NCBI GenBank assembly: GCA_900754285.1
Contig: CAAECB010000034.1
Location: forward strand, 10,026 to 74,025
Length of the DNA stretch: 64,000 nt
Reading direction: 5' to 3'
From: Clostridia bacterium
GTDB lineage: Bacteria; Bacillota; Clostridia; TANB77; CAG-508
The notes beneath the pieces are model-generated. The model made no database searches. It saw only the letters and a program-made list of their open reading frames with translations, and had not been told where the DNA came from. Positions 17,550 through 26,172 of the stretch are shown here, piece after piece; the first letter of the stretch is position 1, and each line of letters begins with the position of its first letter. The position numbers were made by a program, and so were the translations under genes.

Positions 17550-18684
17550 ATGAAACTTAATATATTAAAAAATGAATACATATCTTCAATAAAGCCACTT
17601 GAACCAAATAAATTTCACTCTTCCATTACTGTATCATCTGCTTTAAGAGCAAATTTTTCTGCTGGCTGGAATGACACCCCACCATATTGTAACGAAAACT
17701 CAGGTTATACACTAAATATACCAATCTTATATAAAAACTCTTTTCCAATAAATGTAAAAATAGAAAAAATAAACGCACCTAAAATCATACTATCTAATAG
17801 TTATTCAGAAATTGAAATAACAAATATGTTAGAATTAATTAATTGCCAATCTCCAAACATTCCTTTTGCACTTCACAAATCTGCAATTTTAGCATCAGGA
17901 CTTATACCTTTTAATCTTAACTTTAATTTACAACATTTTTTCAAAAAAAATTCTGGATTTAAATTAAGTACCAATGTAATTAATATTCCCGTTGGTTCTC
18001 GGTCTTGGTACTAGTAGTATTTTACTATATTCTTGCCTAAAAGCAATTTTTATGTTTTGCGGTCAAAGCTATACTGATTTAGATTTATATCATATGACTA
18101 CTTGTGCAGAACAAATTATGAATACTGGTGGAGGTTATCAAGATGCAATTGGTTCATCTAATAATGGATTTAAATTGATTCATTTTAGTCCTGGAATATT
18201 ACCAGGAATTTATTGTGAATCTATTCATATAAAAAGTACTATTCAAAAAGAACTAAAAAATAAAATCATTTTTATCTATACAGGCAAAACTCGTCTAGCA
18301 AAAGATTTACTTTCTTCTATTATGGAAAATTATGTTAATAATGATATAAATACAATACATACATTAAAAAATATTGGGCAAACCGCTATAGATATGAAAA
18401 ATAATCTTGTTAATGAAGATTTAAAATCTTTTGGCTCAAACATGATAAAAAGTTTTGATTTAAACATAAAATTAAATAAAAACTTTACTAATAATACAAT
18501 AAATAATATTATAAAATTTTCTGCTAATTATTTAGATGGTTACATGCTATCTGGTGCTGGAAATGGCGGCTTTCTTACTTTTTTATTAAATGACTCAATC
18601 TCAAAAGAAGCCTTTTCTAATATTTTTGTTTCAAAATTTAGTAATTCTGATATAAAAATCTATGATTTTAATATTAAGTTTTAA
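17550..18684 (+). CDS. Fucokinase-type GHMP kinase half, frame interrupted at CGG (+1)
   Basis: Two overlapping frames (17550-18014 and 17992-18684) make one 377-residue GHMP kinase if the C of CGG at 18000 is skipped. Before the site come LRANFSAGWNDTPPYC (Fkp/fucokinase motif) and IPVGS; after it come GLGTSS, restoring the ATP-binding IPxGSGLGTSS loop exactly. Later motifs are AEQIMNTGGGYQDAIG and GYMLSGAGNGGFLTF. This equals the C-terminal kinase half of Fkp, which makes fucose-1-phosphate. No other stop interrupts 377 codons. The gene is convergent with the guanylyltransferase half. It is either a recent pseudogene or read by +1 frameshifting. Confidence 0.78.
17997..18003 (+). other. Candidate +1 frameshift site TCT-CGG-T
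   Basis: In-phase codons Ser-CGG are followed by T. Skipping C18000 gives Ser-Gly-Leu-Gly and the intact GHMP loop. Confidence 0.6.
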
Positions 18685-18696
18685 TACTTATTAGAA

Positions 18697-18735
18697 AATA
18701 GATGTACTTATTTAAAAAGTACATCTATTGTTTAC
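18697..18735. terminator. Bidirectional terminator between the two Fkp halves
   Basis: AATAGATGTACTT (18698-18710) pairs with AAGTACATCTATT (18717-18729). T-rich sequence follows on the plus side and A/T-rich sequence on the minus side, serving both convergent genes. Confidence 0.75.
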
Positions 18736-18739
18736 AAAA

Positions 18740-19631
18740 TTATATTTTCATTTTTGTTCTTTCTTTTGCTATTTTCAAAAACTCCTCTGTAGTTCCATAA
18801 TGTATAAATTTTCCATCTTCCAGACTTTCTATTTTTAAATTTTTATCATTCAACCTATTCCATATTTCAGTTCTTACCTTTAATAATTCTTTTGATATTT
18901 CCACTTCTGCCTTTTGGTACAAATACTTATTAAAATCAACTTCTAAACATAATGGATTTAATAAATCTGTATACAAGTTTATTATAACATCATTAGAAAA
19001 TTCTATTTTTTTTAAATCTTTTAAAGTATTTTTATTAAAGTAAATCATGCCTGTATCTATATTAACTTGATTTTGTTCATTCACAGCTCTTTTTCTTTTT
19101 AATACTTCTTCTGTTTCTTTTTGTAACGCTTCTTTTAGAATTTTTTCTTTATTTGTAACAAATACACCATGTCTTTTTCCTAGTTCTACATCAGCTAAAA
19201 CTGAAAACGCTGTATTTTCTTTAATCTCATTCTTATTTGTTTTTTTATACATAGTTGTACAATCTCCAGAAACAATCAATATACCTGGTAACATTCTTTT
19301 ACCTATTGACATGGTCTCTTCAATTATTTCATCAAACACTATTTTATTTCTTCCATTAAAAGTTGGTATACATATCTTTCCTTTTTTGGCATATAAAGGC
19401 ATTCTCTGACACTTTCCTGCAGAATTTATTAATAAAACTTTTTTATTTTCTATTTCTTTTTGTTTTATTATATTTAATAATGCTCCGTCCAGAACCTACT
19501 TTTTTCTTTTCTATTACTATTCTGTATTCTGTGTTTTCTTGTAAGTTTCGTTTATATAATTTATTTTTTAAATAATCTTTTTGAAATTGATCTGCTACTG
19601 TTATTATTATATAATCAAATACCTTTGGCAT
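18740..19631 (-). CDS. Fucose-1-phosphate guanylyltransferase half of Fkp, frame interrupted at CGG (+1)
   Basis: Two frames (19631-19443 and 19402-18740) join into about 296 residues if C19487 of an in-phase CGG is skipped: FDYIIITVADQFQ and EKKKVGSG before, then GALLNIIKQKEI, NSAGKCQRMPLYAKKGK, LPGILIVSGDCT, LGKRHGVFV and NIDTGMIYFN after. These are motifs of the N-terminal fucokinase/GDP-fucose pyrophosphorylase domain (PF07959-like). The break lies in the GSGGA nucleotide-binding loop and skipping the C restores it. In Bacteroides Fkp this domain is fused in front of the kinase; here the halves are separate convergent genes. Confidence 0.75.
19484..19490 (-). other. Candidate +1 frameshift site GGA-CGG-A
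   Basis: On the minus strand, in-phase Gly-CGG is followed by A. Skipping C19487 yields Gly-Gly-Ala and the conserved GSGGA loop. Confidence 0.6.
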
Positions 19632-19696
19632 GTCCTTTACCTCTTTATTTACATCTTGCTATAAACATTTAGCTCTTAACCTTAAATGCAATTTTT

Positions 19697-20299
19697 TTAA
19701 ACATGTTGAGCAATAAATTCAATAACATCATCTTCATTATCACTCATCTTTTCCTTATCCTTTTCAGTAATATCAGTAAAATACTTATTATTGCACTCAT
19801 ATTTAGAAATAGAATTCAAAGGATAACCAGGATTTACTTTTCTAGAAGGTTTATCTACAAGATAAAAACCTTTTTTAGTCCATGTATACGTACTCTCTTC
19901 TCCATTCTCACCAACCACAGCTAGTCCATAAATCCATTTTGCATTTAATTTTCCTCTTTTTCCATATTTTTTTACTAAAGAAATATAATGTTCTATCATT
20001 TCATCATCTTCTAAAACTTTTCCATCAACTCTTCTAACAAATAGCCCAGGTTGTTCATCTTCTGGAACATTTTCTAAATATAAAGAATCATCCATTCCAA
20101 TTGCAATTTTCCCTGTAACATCATGGCATTCTCTTGCTTTTTTCAAAGCGTTTTCTACTACATCTTTTCCATCTTCTTTTATATTTATTTTTATCCCTAT
20201 ATCTCTCAAAGATATAACATTTATTTCTTTTTCTAACAAACTTTTAGAAAATCTTTTAGCCTTTGTTGGATTATTTGTTGCAAAAATAATCTGCTTCAC
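19697..20299 (-). CDS. Ham1/RdgB-like non-canonical purine NTP pyrophosphatase
   Basis: The 200-residue protein begins MKQIIFATNNPTKAKRF, matching the (S/T)xNxxK substrate-binding start of the Ham1 family, then has GMDDSLYLENVP (the family normally has EDSGL), GLFVRRVDGK and KGFYLVDKPSRKVNPGYP. House-cleaning enzymes of this fold hydrolyse ITP, XTP or dITP. The active-site block is divergent, so substrate is uncertain. Start is GTG at 20299 with AAAGGA nine bases upstream. Confidence 0.75.
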   Translation of the reverse strand: MKQIIFATNNPTKAKRFSKSLLEKEINVISLRDIGIKINIKEDGKDVVENALKKARECHDVTGKIAIGMDDSLYLENVPEDEQPGLFVRRVDGKVLEDDEMIEHYISLVKKYGKRGKLNAKWIYGLAVVGENGEESTYTWTKKGFYLVDKPSRKVNPGYPLNSISKYECNNKYFTDITEKDKEKMSDNEDDVIEFIAQHV

Positions 20300-20345
20300 T
20301 TAAACCATTCCTTTCATAATTATATATTTTTAAAATTTATATATA

Positions 20346-20822
20346 TTATAATGTTCTATAATTATTTTTATCTGCCCTATCATCCATTTTTCTATCAAAT
20401 TGTTCATTTTTATAAAACCAATCTGTTTTCTTATCAACTGGATGAGCCATTCTTCCTTTGTCTAACAACAAATCCACAAGTACTGCTACTGGGATAATTA
20501 TTCCTATTACTGAAAAAAATAAACTAGATGTTTGAGCCAAAGACAATATTTCATTATTTGCTAATAATCTTACTTTTTCAGTAATATCTGCTCCAAAATA
20601 TACTCCATAAAAAGCTAAGTATAAAGCTGCTCCTAGAACTTTTCTTTTTACTACTAAAATTGCAAATAACAAAAATGCAAATAATAAAACTATTTCAAAA
20701 TTCATATTAAGTGGTTGTACTACAAAATCTTTTCCCAATTGAGCCATCAAAACAACTACAACTCTAAAAATCCAATACATTATCATAAACATAACTACTA
20801 AATATGTAGATAATTTTTTCAT
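20346..20822 (-). CDS. Hypothetical membrane protein, four helices
   Basis: This 158-residue protein has four hydrophobic segments (about residues 5-27, 40-60, 65-85 and 100-122) and a charged hydrophilic C-terminus (DKKTDWFYKNEQFDRKMDD) that is probably cytoplasmic. No family is recognised. A GAGGGGA site precedes ATG. It lies between the DUF1292 gene and the Ham1-like gene, all on the minus strand. Confidence 0.65.
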   Translation of the reverse strand: MKKLSTYLVVMFMIMYWIFRVVVVLMAQLGKDFVVQPLNMNFEIVLLFAFLLFAILVVKRKVLGAALYLAFYGVYFGADITEKVRLLANNEILSLAQTSSLFFSVIGIIIPVAVLVDLLLDKGRMAHPVDKKTDWFYKNEQFDRKMDDRADKNNYRTL

Positions 20823-20897
20823 ATTTTCACATTCCCCTCTTATTTTTATTTAACGTCAAAAGGTGAAGCATAGCCTCCACCTCTCCTACTATTTTGA

Positions 20898-21194
20898 TTA
20901 ATCTACAAAATCAAAATCATCTTTAAATCTTTCTTTAAAAATTTCAAATACTTTATTCAATATCTCTTCATCTTCAACACTTACATATGATTCTTCTTCA
21001 GAATCTTCATCTGTATCTTCAACTTTTAAAATTACAACTTCTCCTTCTTCTTCAACTCCATCATCAACTACTGGTAATAAAATAACATATTCTTCATCAT
21101 CTAATTCAACTAAATCCAAAAATTCGAATTTTACTTCATTTCCATCTTCATCATTTAGTATTACTATATTATCTAAATCTTCTCCTTCACCCAT
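20898..21194 (-). CDS. DUF1292 (YrzB-like) acidic protein
   Basis: The 98-residue, extremely acidic protein has the DUF1292 pattern: IVILNDEDGNEVKFEFLDLV, ELDDEEYVILLPV and EVVILKV. It follows ireB and ruvX, the order seen in many Firmicutes. Function is unknown. ATG at 21194 has GGAG nine bases upstream; the GTG two codons earlier is too close to that site. Confidence 0.88.
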   Translation of the reverse strand: MGEGEDLDNIVILNDEDGNEVKFEFLDLVELDDEEYVILLPVVDDGVEEEGEVVILKVEDTDEDSEEESYVSVEDEEILNKVFEIFKERFKDDFDFVD

Positions 21195-21350
21195 GTTCAC
21201 TTTCTCCTTTCAAATTTATATTATATAATATTAATATCTACAAAATTAAAAATTCTATACTAATATCATTCATATCATAACCTATTTTTTACTTTTTTGC
21301 AACAATTCTGAAAAAAAACTTTAATTTTTTCAATAATCCAAATGTACTAC

Positions 21351-21383
21351 TGGTGTTTTTTGAGTCCGTCCCCAAAAACACCC
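21351..21383 (-). repeat. 3'-UTR hairpin with constant loop, copy 1 (after ruvX)
   Basis: On the minus strand GGTGTTTTT and AAAAAACACC flank the loop GGGGACGGACTC, starting six bases after the ruvX stop. Two further copies follow folD and gap with the same loop and different but still complementary stems. Confidence 0.8.
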
Positions 21384-21389
21384 AAAACA

Positions 21390-21803
21390 TCAGTTCCCCA
21401 AAAACGTCTCCAATATATAAACAGCAGAAATTGTATCAACAATTGCTCTTTTCTTCTTTTTGTTTACATCTAAAAAATTCATTGTTTTATGTGCTGCAAC
21501 AGTTGTAAGCCTTTCATCAACAGTTACTATTTTTTTATCTGGATATTTGCATTTTAATTTATGTATAAATTTTTCTGTAACTTCTGCTCTTTCTGTTTTT
21601 GTTCCATTCATGTTATAAGGCATTCCAACAACAATTGTTTCTACTGGATATTGCTCAAAAATTTCATCTAATCTGCGTAAAACTATTTTATCAGAATTAT
21701 TACGTTGTATTGTTTCTAATCCTTGTGCTGTTATATTTAAAGCATCTGTTATTGCAATTCCAACTCTTGCATCACCATAATCTATACTTAATATTCTACT
21801 CAT
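21390..21803 (-). CDS. ruvX: Holliday-junction resolvase-like RuvX/YqgF
   Basis: The 137-residue RNase H-fold protein has [17 protein letters not shown] (catalytic Asp and family D-Y-G-x-x-R-x-G), [16 protein letters not shown] and VDERLTT. Members take part in 16S rRNA 5'-end maturation and were proposed as resolvases. Its ATG overlaps the end of ireB by eight bases, indicating translational coupling. Confidence 0.92.
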   Translation of the reverse strand: MSRILSIDYGDARVGIAITDALNITAQGLETIQRNNSDKIVLRRLDEIFEQYPVETIVVGMPYNMNGTKTERAEVTEKFIHKLKCKYPDKKIVTVDERLTTVAAHKTMNFLDVNKKKKRAIVDTISAVYILETFLGN

Positions 21804-22053
21804 CTTCTAACCCTATATAGTTTTTTACCATTTTTTCCAACAATTCATCTCTTTCAATTGTTCTTATTTTATTTCTTGCATCATGATAACTTGTAATATA
21901 TGTTGGATCTCCTGATAAAATATATCCTACTAATTGATTTATTGGATTATATCCTTTTTCTTGCAAAGCTTCATATACTTCCTTTAATATTTCTTTAGTT
22001 CTAAGGTTTTCAATTTTTTCAACCTCAAAATGCATAGTTTTGTCAAATTCCAT
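21796..22053 (-). CDS. ireB: IreB family regulatory phosphoprotein (UPF0297)
   Basis: The 85-residue protein [13 protein letters not shown] is followed by [34 protein letters not shown] and [14 protein letters not shown], diagnostic of IreB/YrzL, the small substrate of the PASTA kinase IreK in Enterococcus. Gene order ireB-ruvX-DUF1292 is conserved; alaS, often upstream, is elsewhere in this window. ATG at 22053 is preferred over a GTG three codons earlier that touches the ribosome site. Confidence 0.92.
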   Translation of the reverse strand: MEFDKTMHFEVEKIENLRTKEILKEVYEALQEKGYNPINQLVGYILSGDPTYITSYHDARNKIRTIERDELLEKMVKNYIGLEDE

Positions 22054-22141
22054 ATCTCTCACTTTCCCTTCTTTTTATCTTTTATAATATTATATGTATT
22101 ACATTTTTACTAAAATTTAATATAAACAAATTATACTTTTT

Positions 22142-23251
22142 CTAAATTTTAGTAATATCACTTTCACTCTTATCAGCACTATCTATATATTCTTCCAATT
22201 TTTTCAATACTTCTTCTAATCCTGTACCTTTATAATAAGTAGATAATGCAAAATTTAATCTTGGTGAAACTGTTATTTTTTCACTATCATCTTTTTTATT
22301 TTCATCATCATCATCATCTGGCAAAGATATTTTCATTTTTTCTAATGATATTTTTAAATCATTTAAGAAATCTGCTACACCACTAATTTCAACACCTGAA
22401 AATGCTATAACAAATTTAGGTCCCATATATCTTACAAAAACATAGTTATTTGCTATATTTTTTTGAACATATGCACTTACTTGTGTTACTACCTCATTTC
22501 CTAATTCTCTTGAATATACCTTATTTATTTCTTCAAGATTTGCAATTCTAAACATACATATTGTAGAAGTTGTATGTTGATCTATTTGTCTCTTACCTTC
22601 TCCATATAGATATTCTTCTGAATATAATCCAGTAAACAAATCTTTTCGTACAATACTTTCTAATGTTTTTTGATGTACTACTGTTTTTAATACAGAAACT
22701 ATATTGTCTTTTATAACTTCTAAAACTGCTGTATCAACATTGTCAAAATCATGCGGAGTTCCACTTTCTATAATCCAATACCCTATATAAACATTATCTA
22801 TATACAATGGGAAAAATATTGCTGATTTTGCTCTACCAAATTCCATCTGTTGATATGGTAATCTTTCTCTTTCTTTATTAACTGTTACATATTTTGGAGT
22901 TGCAGTTGTTATACTATCTTTAAACATATCTACATTTTGTAACATACTTAAAGATTTCCAATGTCTTTTATCTACATTTGAAGCTTTTACTACATATTCT
23001 GCCCCATCAAATACAACAATTGTGGAATATTTTATTTCATATTTTTCTATTAAAATATCATTTATTTTTTTTATTTTATCATCTACACTTGAAGTTTGAC
23101 CTATTGCATTCATAAAATCTTGTACAACAGATAAATTAGTTATTTTTTGATTAATATTACGAAATGTTTGTATCTTTTTATGTATTCTCAAATTGTAAAT
23201 GATAAGTCCAATTACAACTATTATCAATACTCCAACTATTCCCATTAACAC
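22142..23251 (-). CDS. Membrane protein with GAF-like and degenerate GGDEF domains
   Basis: The 369-residue protein has one N-terminal membrane helix (GIVGVLIIVVIGLIIYNL), a GAF-like sensor region (IIEKYEIKYSTIVVFDG; AKSAIFFPLYIDNVYIGYWI) and a C-terminal GGDEF-like fold starting RKDLFTGLYSEEY. The signature GGDEF is replaced by MGPKF in RYMGPKFVIAF, so it is unlikely to make c-di-GMP. A very acidic insert (DDDDDENKKDDSEK) sits in the last domain. GTG at 23251 has GGAGG eight bases upstream. It lies 20 bases after the TadZ-like gene and probably shares its operon. Confidence 0.72.
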   Translation of the reverse strand: MLMGIVGVLIIVVIGLIIYNLRIHKKIQTFRNINQKITNLSVVQDFMNAIGQTSSVDDKIKKINDILIEKYEIKYSTIVVFDGAEYVVKASNVDKRHWKSLSMLQNVDMFKDSITTATPKYVTVNKERERLPYQQMEFGRAKSAIFFPLYIDNVYIGYWIIESGTPHDFDNVDTAVLEVIKDNIVSVLKTVVHQKTLESIVRKDLFTGLYSEEYLYGEGKRQIDQHTTSTICMFRIANLEEINKVYSRELGNEVVTQVSAYVQKNIANNYVFVRYMGPKFVIAFSGVEISGVADFLNDLKISLEKMKISLPDDDDDENKKDDSEKITVSPRLNFALSTYYKGTGLEEVLKKLEEYIDSADKSESDITKI

Positions 23252-23270
23252 AATATTTTCCTCCTTATTT

Positions 23271-25601
23271 TTAATATTTTCTCATTTGCTCTAAAGTTGA
23301 ATTTATACTAGGTGTAAAACCATTACTATTAGCTGTAGGTGGCCTATATGTTGATTTTCCAGATCTATTTTTATATAACATATTAGCTAATTCTGTTAAA
23401 ATTTGTACTATATTTTTAGGATATCCTCTCAAAGAAATCTCACAATCTATTAATCCCTCTAAATATTTAACATACACTTGTTCATCAAAAGGAATAGAAA
23501 TATATTTTATAAGATTTTTATCAAATAATTCTACCATATAAGTCATAGCTGGATCATTATATGAGGACATACCTCCAATAATAACTTTATCACTAATTTT
23601 TCTTAACTTTTCAGTTTTATTTAAAACTATTCTTAATTTTTTCTCATCTAACACATTTCTTGATTTTAAAACATTCAAAAAAGCTGTTAACGGTTGAATT
23701 GTCAAAACATCCATTGATTGAACCAAATAAATTTCTTGTGCATATGAAAAATATGAAATAGGTGTAGAATAATCACAATCTATTAAAACAACTGAATAAT
23801 TCTTTATTAAAGTTTGTAATATCTCCCCTGCATTTTCTATATTATCATTATCATTTGGTAAAGCTGTGTATACTGTTAAATTTCTATTAGCTTGTATACC
23901 TTTTGCAACACCATCAATTAAATTTTGGAAACAATTCATTGCAGTATTACGCAATTCTTCTTCATTATTTGTATAAATATAATATGCATTTCTATTTTGA
24001 GTCATATCTAAAATAGCAGTTGAAACACCTTGTGAAGCCAAAACTTGAGCAACATTATTTACTATAAATGATGTACCATTTTTACTTGTACCAATAAAAC
24101 ACGCAATTTTTTTATCAGGTGTCAATAAAGAACTAATATCTACTTCTGTATTAACAACATTTTGTAAATTATTATTATACATGTTAGTCCCAATATAATT
24201 ATTACTAATGTTATTATTTGTATATGTAACATCACTATTTATTCCTGGCATAACTAAATCATCTTGTTCTTCGTCTTCTAAGCCTGGCATTGTTAGGTCA
24301 TCATCTTCTACATTACTATTTAATTCTGTTGTCCCAGGCATTACTAAATCTTCATTGCTTTCAGCAATATCTTCTTTTTCTATATTTTCTTCTACTCCTG
24401 GCATAACAATATTTTCTTTTTCCTCTTCATCTAGTCCTGGCATAACTAAATCATCTTGACTCTCATCATTAGAAAATTCTAATTGGTTTGAAACTTCTAC
24501 TTTCTTTTTTGGTCTGCCTCTCTTCTTTTTAGGTGCATCATCTGTATTTTCTGGTAGAGGATTTTTTCTAGGTCTGCCTCTTCTTTTTGGTGCTGGTTTT
24601 ACTTCTTCTTTTTCAGGTTCTACATTTTCTACTTCTTTTACATCATTTTCTTTTTCTTCAAAATTATTTTCATTTTGTACATATGCATTAATTTCACGTT
24701 CTATTTGTTTTATTGGATCTTCTTCCTCTTGTTTTACTGGCTTTGGTTTTGTTAATTTTTTAGTACTTTGTAAATTTACAGCATTTGGTATAACTACTGG
24801 TTTAGATAAAATTGTCTCTCTAGTATTTACTGTTTTCAATAGCATTTCGCTAGTGCCATCATCAACTTCATTTTTAGGTTTTCTTATTTTATCAGAAACC
24901 TTTGTATTAAATGCCATTAATTGTTGATATTTAGGTGATTTTTCTTCTAATACTGCTTTAACATTTAAAGGTAAAAATTTGCAAATTATTTTTAATTGTA
25001 CATCATTATATTGTGAAGCAATATTATTAAAACTTTCTAAATATTTATCTTCATTTTTTCCTAAACGTTTATAATGTGCTAAAATATTTTGAATTTCAAC
25101 TTCACTTACATCATTTTCATTTTCTGGTCTATAATTAACATCATCTGAATCTATTTTATAATAAATTTTAGCTTCTTTTTTAGAACGTGGCTTATTTATT
25201 AATTTGCACAATTCATCTATATTTCTGTCTGTTCCTAGTAATGCATCATATATGCTAATTCCAAATAATTTTACAAGCATTTGTTCAGATTTTATTCTTC
25301 TATCAGAACATATTAAAATAATTGGGATATTATCTCCCTGATAGTTTGATGCCTCATCACTAATACTATCTAATTTTTCAAAGATAAATTTATCAATTTG
25401 GTCATATTGATTATTAGTAAAGCTCTCTAAGTCTTCACTAATAACAACTCTATCATATGTTTTATCTTTTTGTAATTCTTTTAAAATTGCATTAAAGTAA
25501 TAAACATTTTTATATGAAATGATTTCTTTATATTCTTTTTGATATTTTTTTACGATATTTTCTGAAATTTCTTCATTACTTACAGCAAATAATACTTTCA
25601 T
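23271..25601 (-). CDS. ParA/TadZ-like P-loop protein with AT-hooks and MPG repeats
   Basis: The 776-residue protein has an N-terminal receiver-like domain (residues 1-150, MKVLFAVSNEEIS), a helical region, a long charged linker and a C-terminal MinD/CpaE-like ATPase fold (CFIGTSKNGTSFIVNNVAQV from about 500, AILDM, VVLIDCDYSTP). The Walker A has lost the usual GK[ST], so ATP hydrolysis is doubtful. The linker has two AT-hook cores (RRGRPRK near 337, KRGRPKK near 360) and five repeats of D/E-x-L/I-V/T-MPG between about 380 and 455. The architecture resembles TadZ/CpaE pilus-localising proteins. Function is unknown. Confidence 0.65.
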   Translation of the reverse strand: MKVLFAVSNEEISENIVKKYQKEYKEIISYKNVYYFNAILKELQKDKTYDRVVISEDLESFTNNQYDQIDKFIFEKLDSISDEASNYQGDNIPIILICSDRRIKSEQMLVKLFGISIYDALLGTDRNIDELCKLINKPRSKKEAKIYYKIDSDDVNYRPENENDVSEVEIQNILAHYKRLGKNEDKYLESFNNIASQYNDVQLKIICKFLPLNVKAVLEEKSPKYQQLMAFNTKVSDKIRKPKNEVDDGTSEMLLKTVNTRETILSKPVVIPNAVNLQSTKKLTKPKPVKQEEEDPIKQIEREINAYVQNENNFEEKENDVKEVENVEPEKEEVKPAPKRRGRPRKNPLPENTDDAPKKKRGRPKKKVEVSNQLEFSNDESQDDLVMPGLDEEEKENIVMPGVEENIEKEDIAESNEDLVMPGTTELNSNVEDDDLTMPGLEDEEQDDLVMPGINSDVTYTNNNISNNYIGTNMYNNNLQNVVNTEVDISSLLTPDKKIACFIGTSKNGTSFIVNNVAQVLASQGVSTAILDMTQNRNAYYIYTNNEEELRNTAMNCFQNLIDGVAKGIQANRNLTVYTALPNDNDNIENAGEILQTLIKNYSVVLIDCDYSTPISYFSYAQEIYLVQSMDVLTIQPLTAFLNVLKSRNVLDEKKLRIVLNKTEKLRKISDKVIIGGMSSYNDPAMTYMVELFDKNLIKYISIPFDEQVYVKYLEGLIDCEISLRGYPKNIVQILTELANMLYKNRSGKSTYRPPTANSNGFTPSINSTLEQMRKY

Positions 25602-25604
25602 TTG

Positions 25605-26015
25605 TTACCCCCTCCCAAATTTTATAAACACTGCAAATGCAAGTGGCAAAATTTGGCATATAATTAATAAAATAGTAAATGTAACCATTAGTCCCATACC
25701 TTTTTCCAATGTATCTAACTTACGGATACCTATAACATATTTATGTATTGCACCAATAGCAAGTCCTAAAAAGCAAAATGGTATACTATATATTTGAACC
25801 AAATGCAAAATATATGCAACTGTCCCATATACCTTAGAGCCGTACTTTTCTTGGTAATCTGCTAAATTTTTAGTTTCTGTTTCTTTTATTTCTACTATTT
25901 TGCTTTCTGTTTCGTTATCTATAACATTTTGCTGAGTTGCTTTTACTGTTACAGTATTAGTCCAAAACATAAAAACAAATAACATAGTAAGTATAATACT
26001 TGCTACTTTTTTCAT
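25605..26015 (-). CDS. Small exported/membrane protein, VirB2-like topology
   Basis: This 136-residue protein has a signal peptide (MKKVASIILTMLFVFMFW...VKA), a short extracellular stretch and two membrane helices (VAYILHLVQIYSIPFCFLGL and LMVTFTILLIICQILPLAFA). The size and topology recall conjugative pilins or type IV secretion VirB2/TrbC proteins, but no family motif is clear. It ends three bases before the TadZ-like gene, which implies coupled expression. ATG at 26015 is chosen because GAAAGGA lies at normal distance. Confidence 0.6.
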   Translation of the reverse strand: MKKVASIILTMLFVFMFWTNTVTVKATQQNVIDNETESKIVEIKETETKNLADYQEKYGSKVYGTVAYILHLVQIYSIPFCFLGLAIGAIHKYVIGIRKLDTLEKGMGLMVTFTILLIICQILPLAFAVFIKFGRG

Positions 26016-26172
26016 TTTAATCCCATTCCTTTCTCTATAAAGGTACAATTATAACTCAAAATTCAATATTCGTACCATTTAACTGCATTTATATTAACTC
26101 TAAATATTACCCTTATATCATACAATAACTTTAAAAAAATAGCAAGTAATATTAAAAAAAATTAGATAAAAA

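Noticed and set aside
19481..19490. CTCCGTCC as another copy of the constant-loop hairpin
   Set aside because: It lies in coding sequence, has no paired stem and is the CGG frameshift site.
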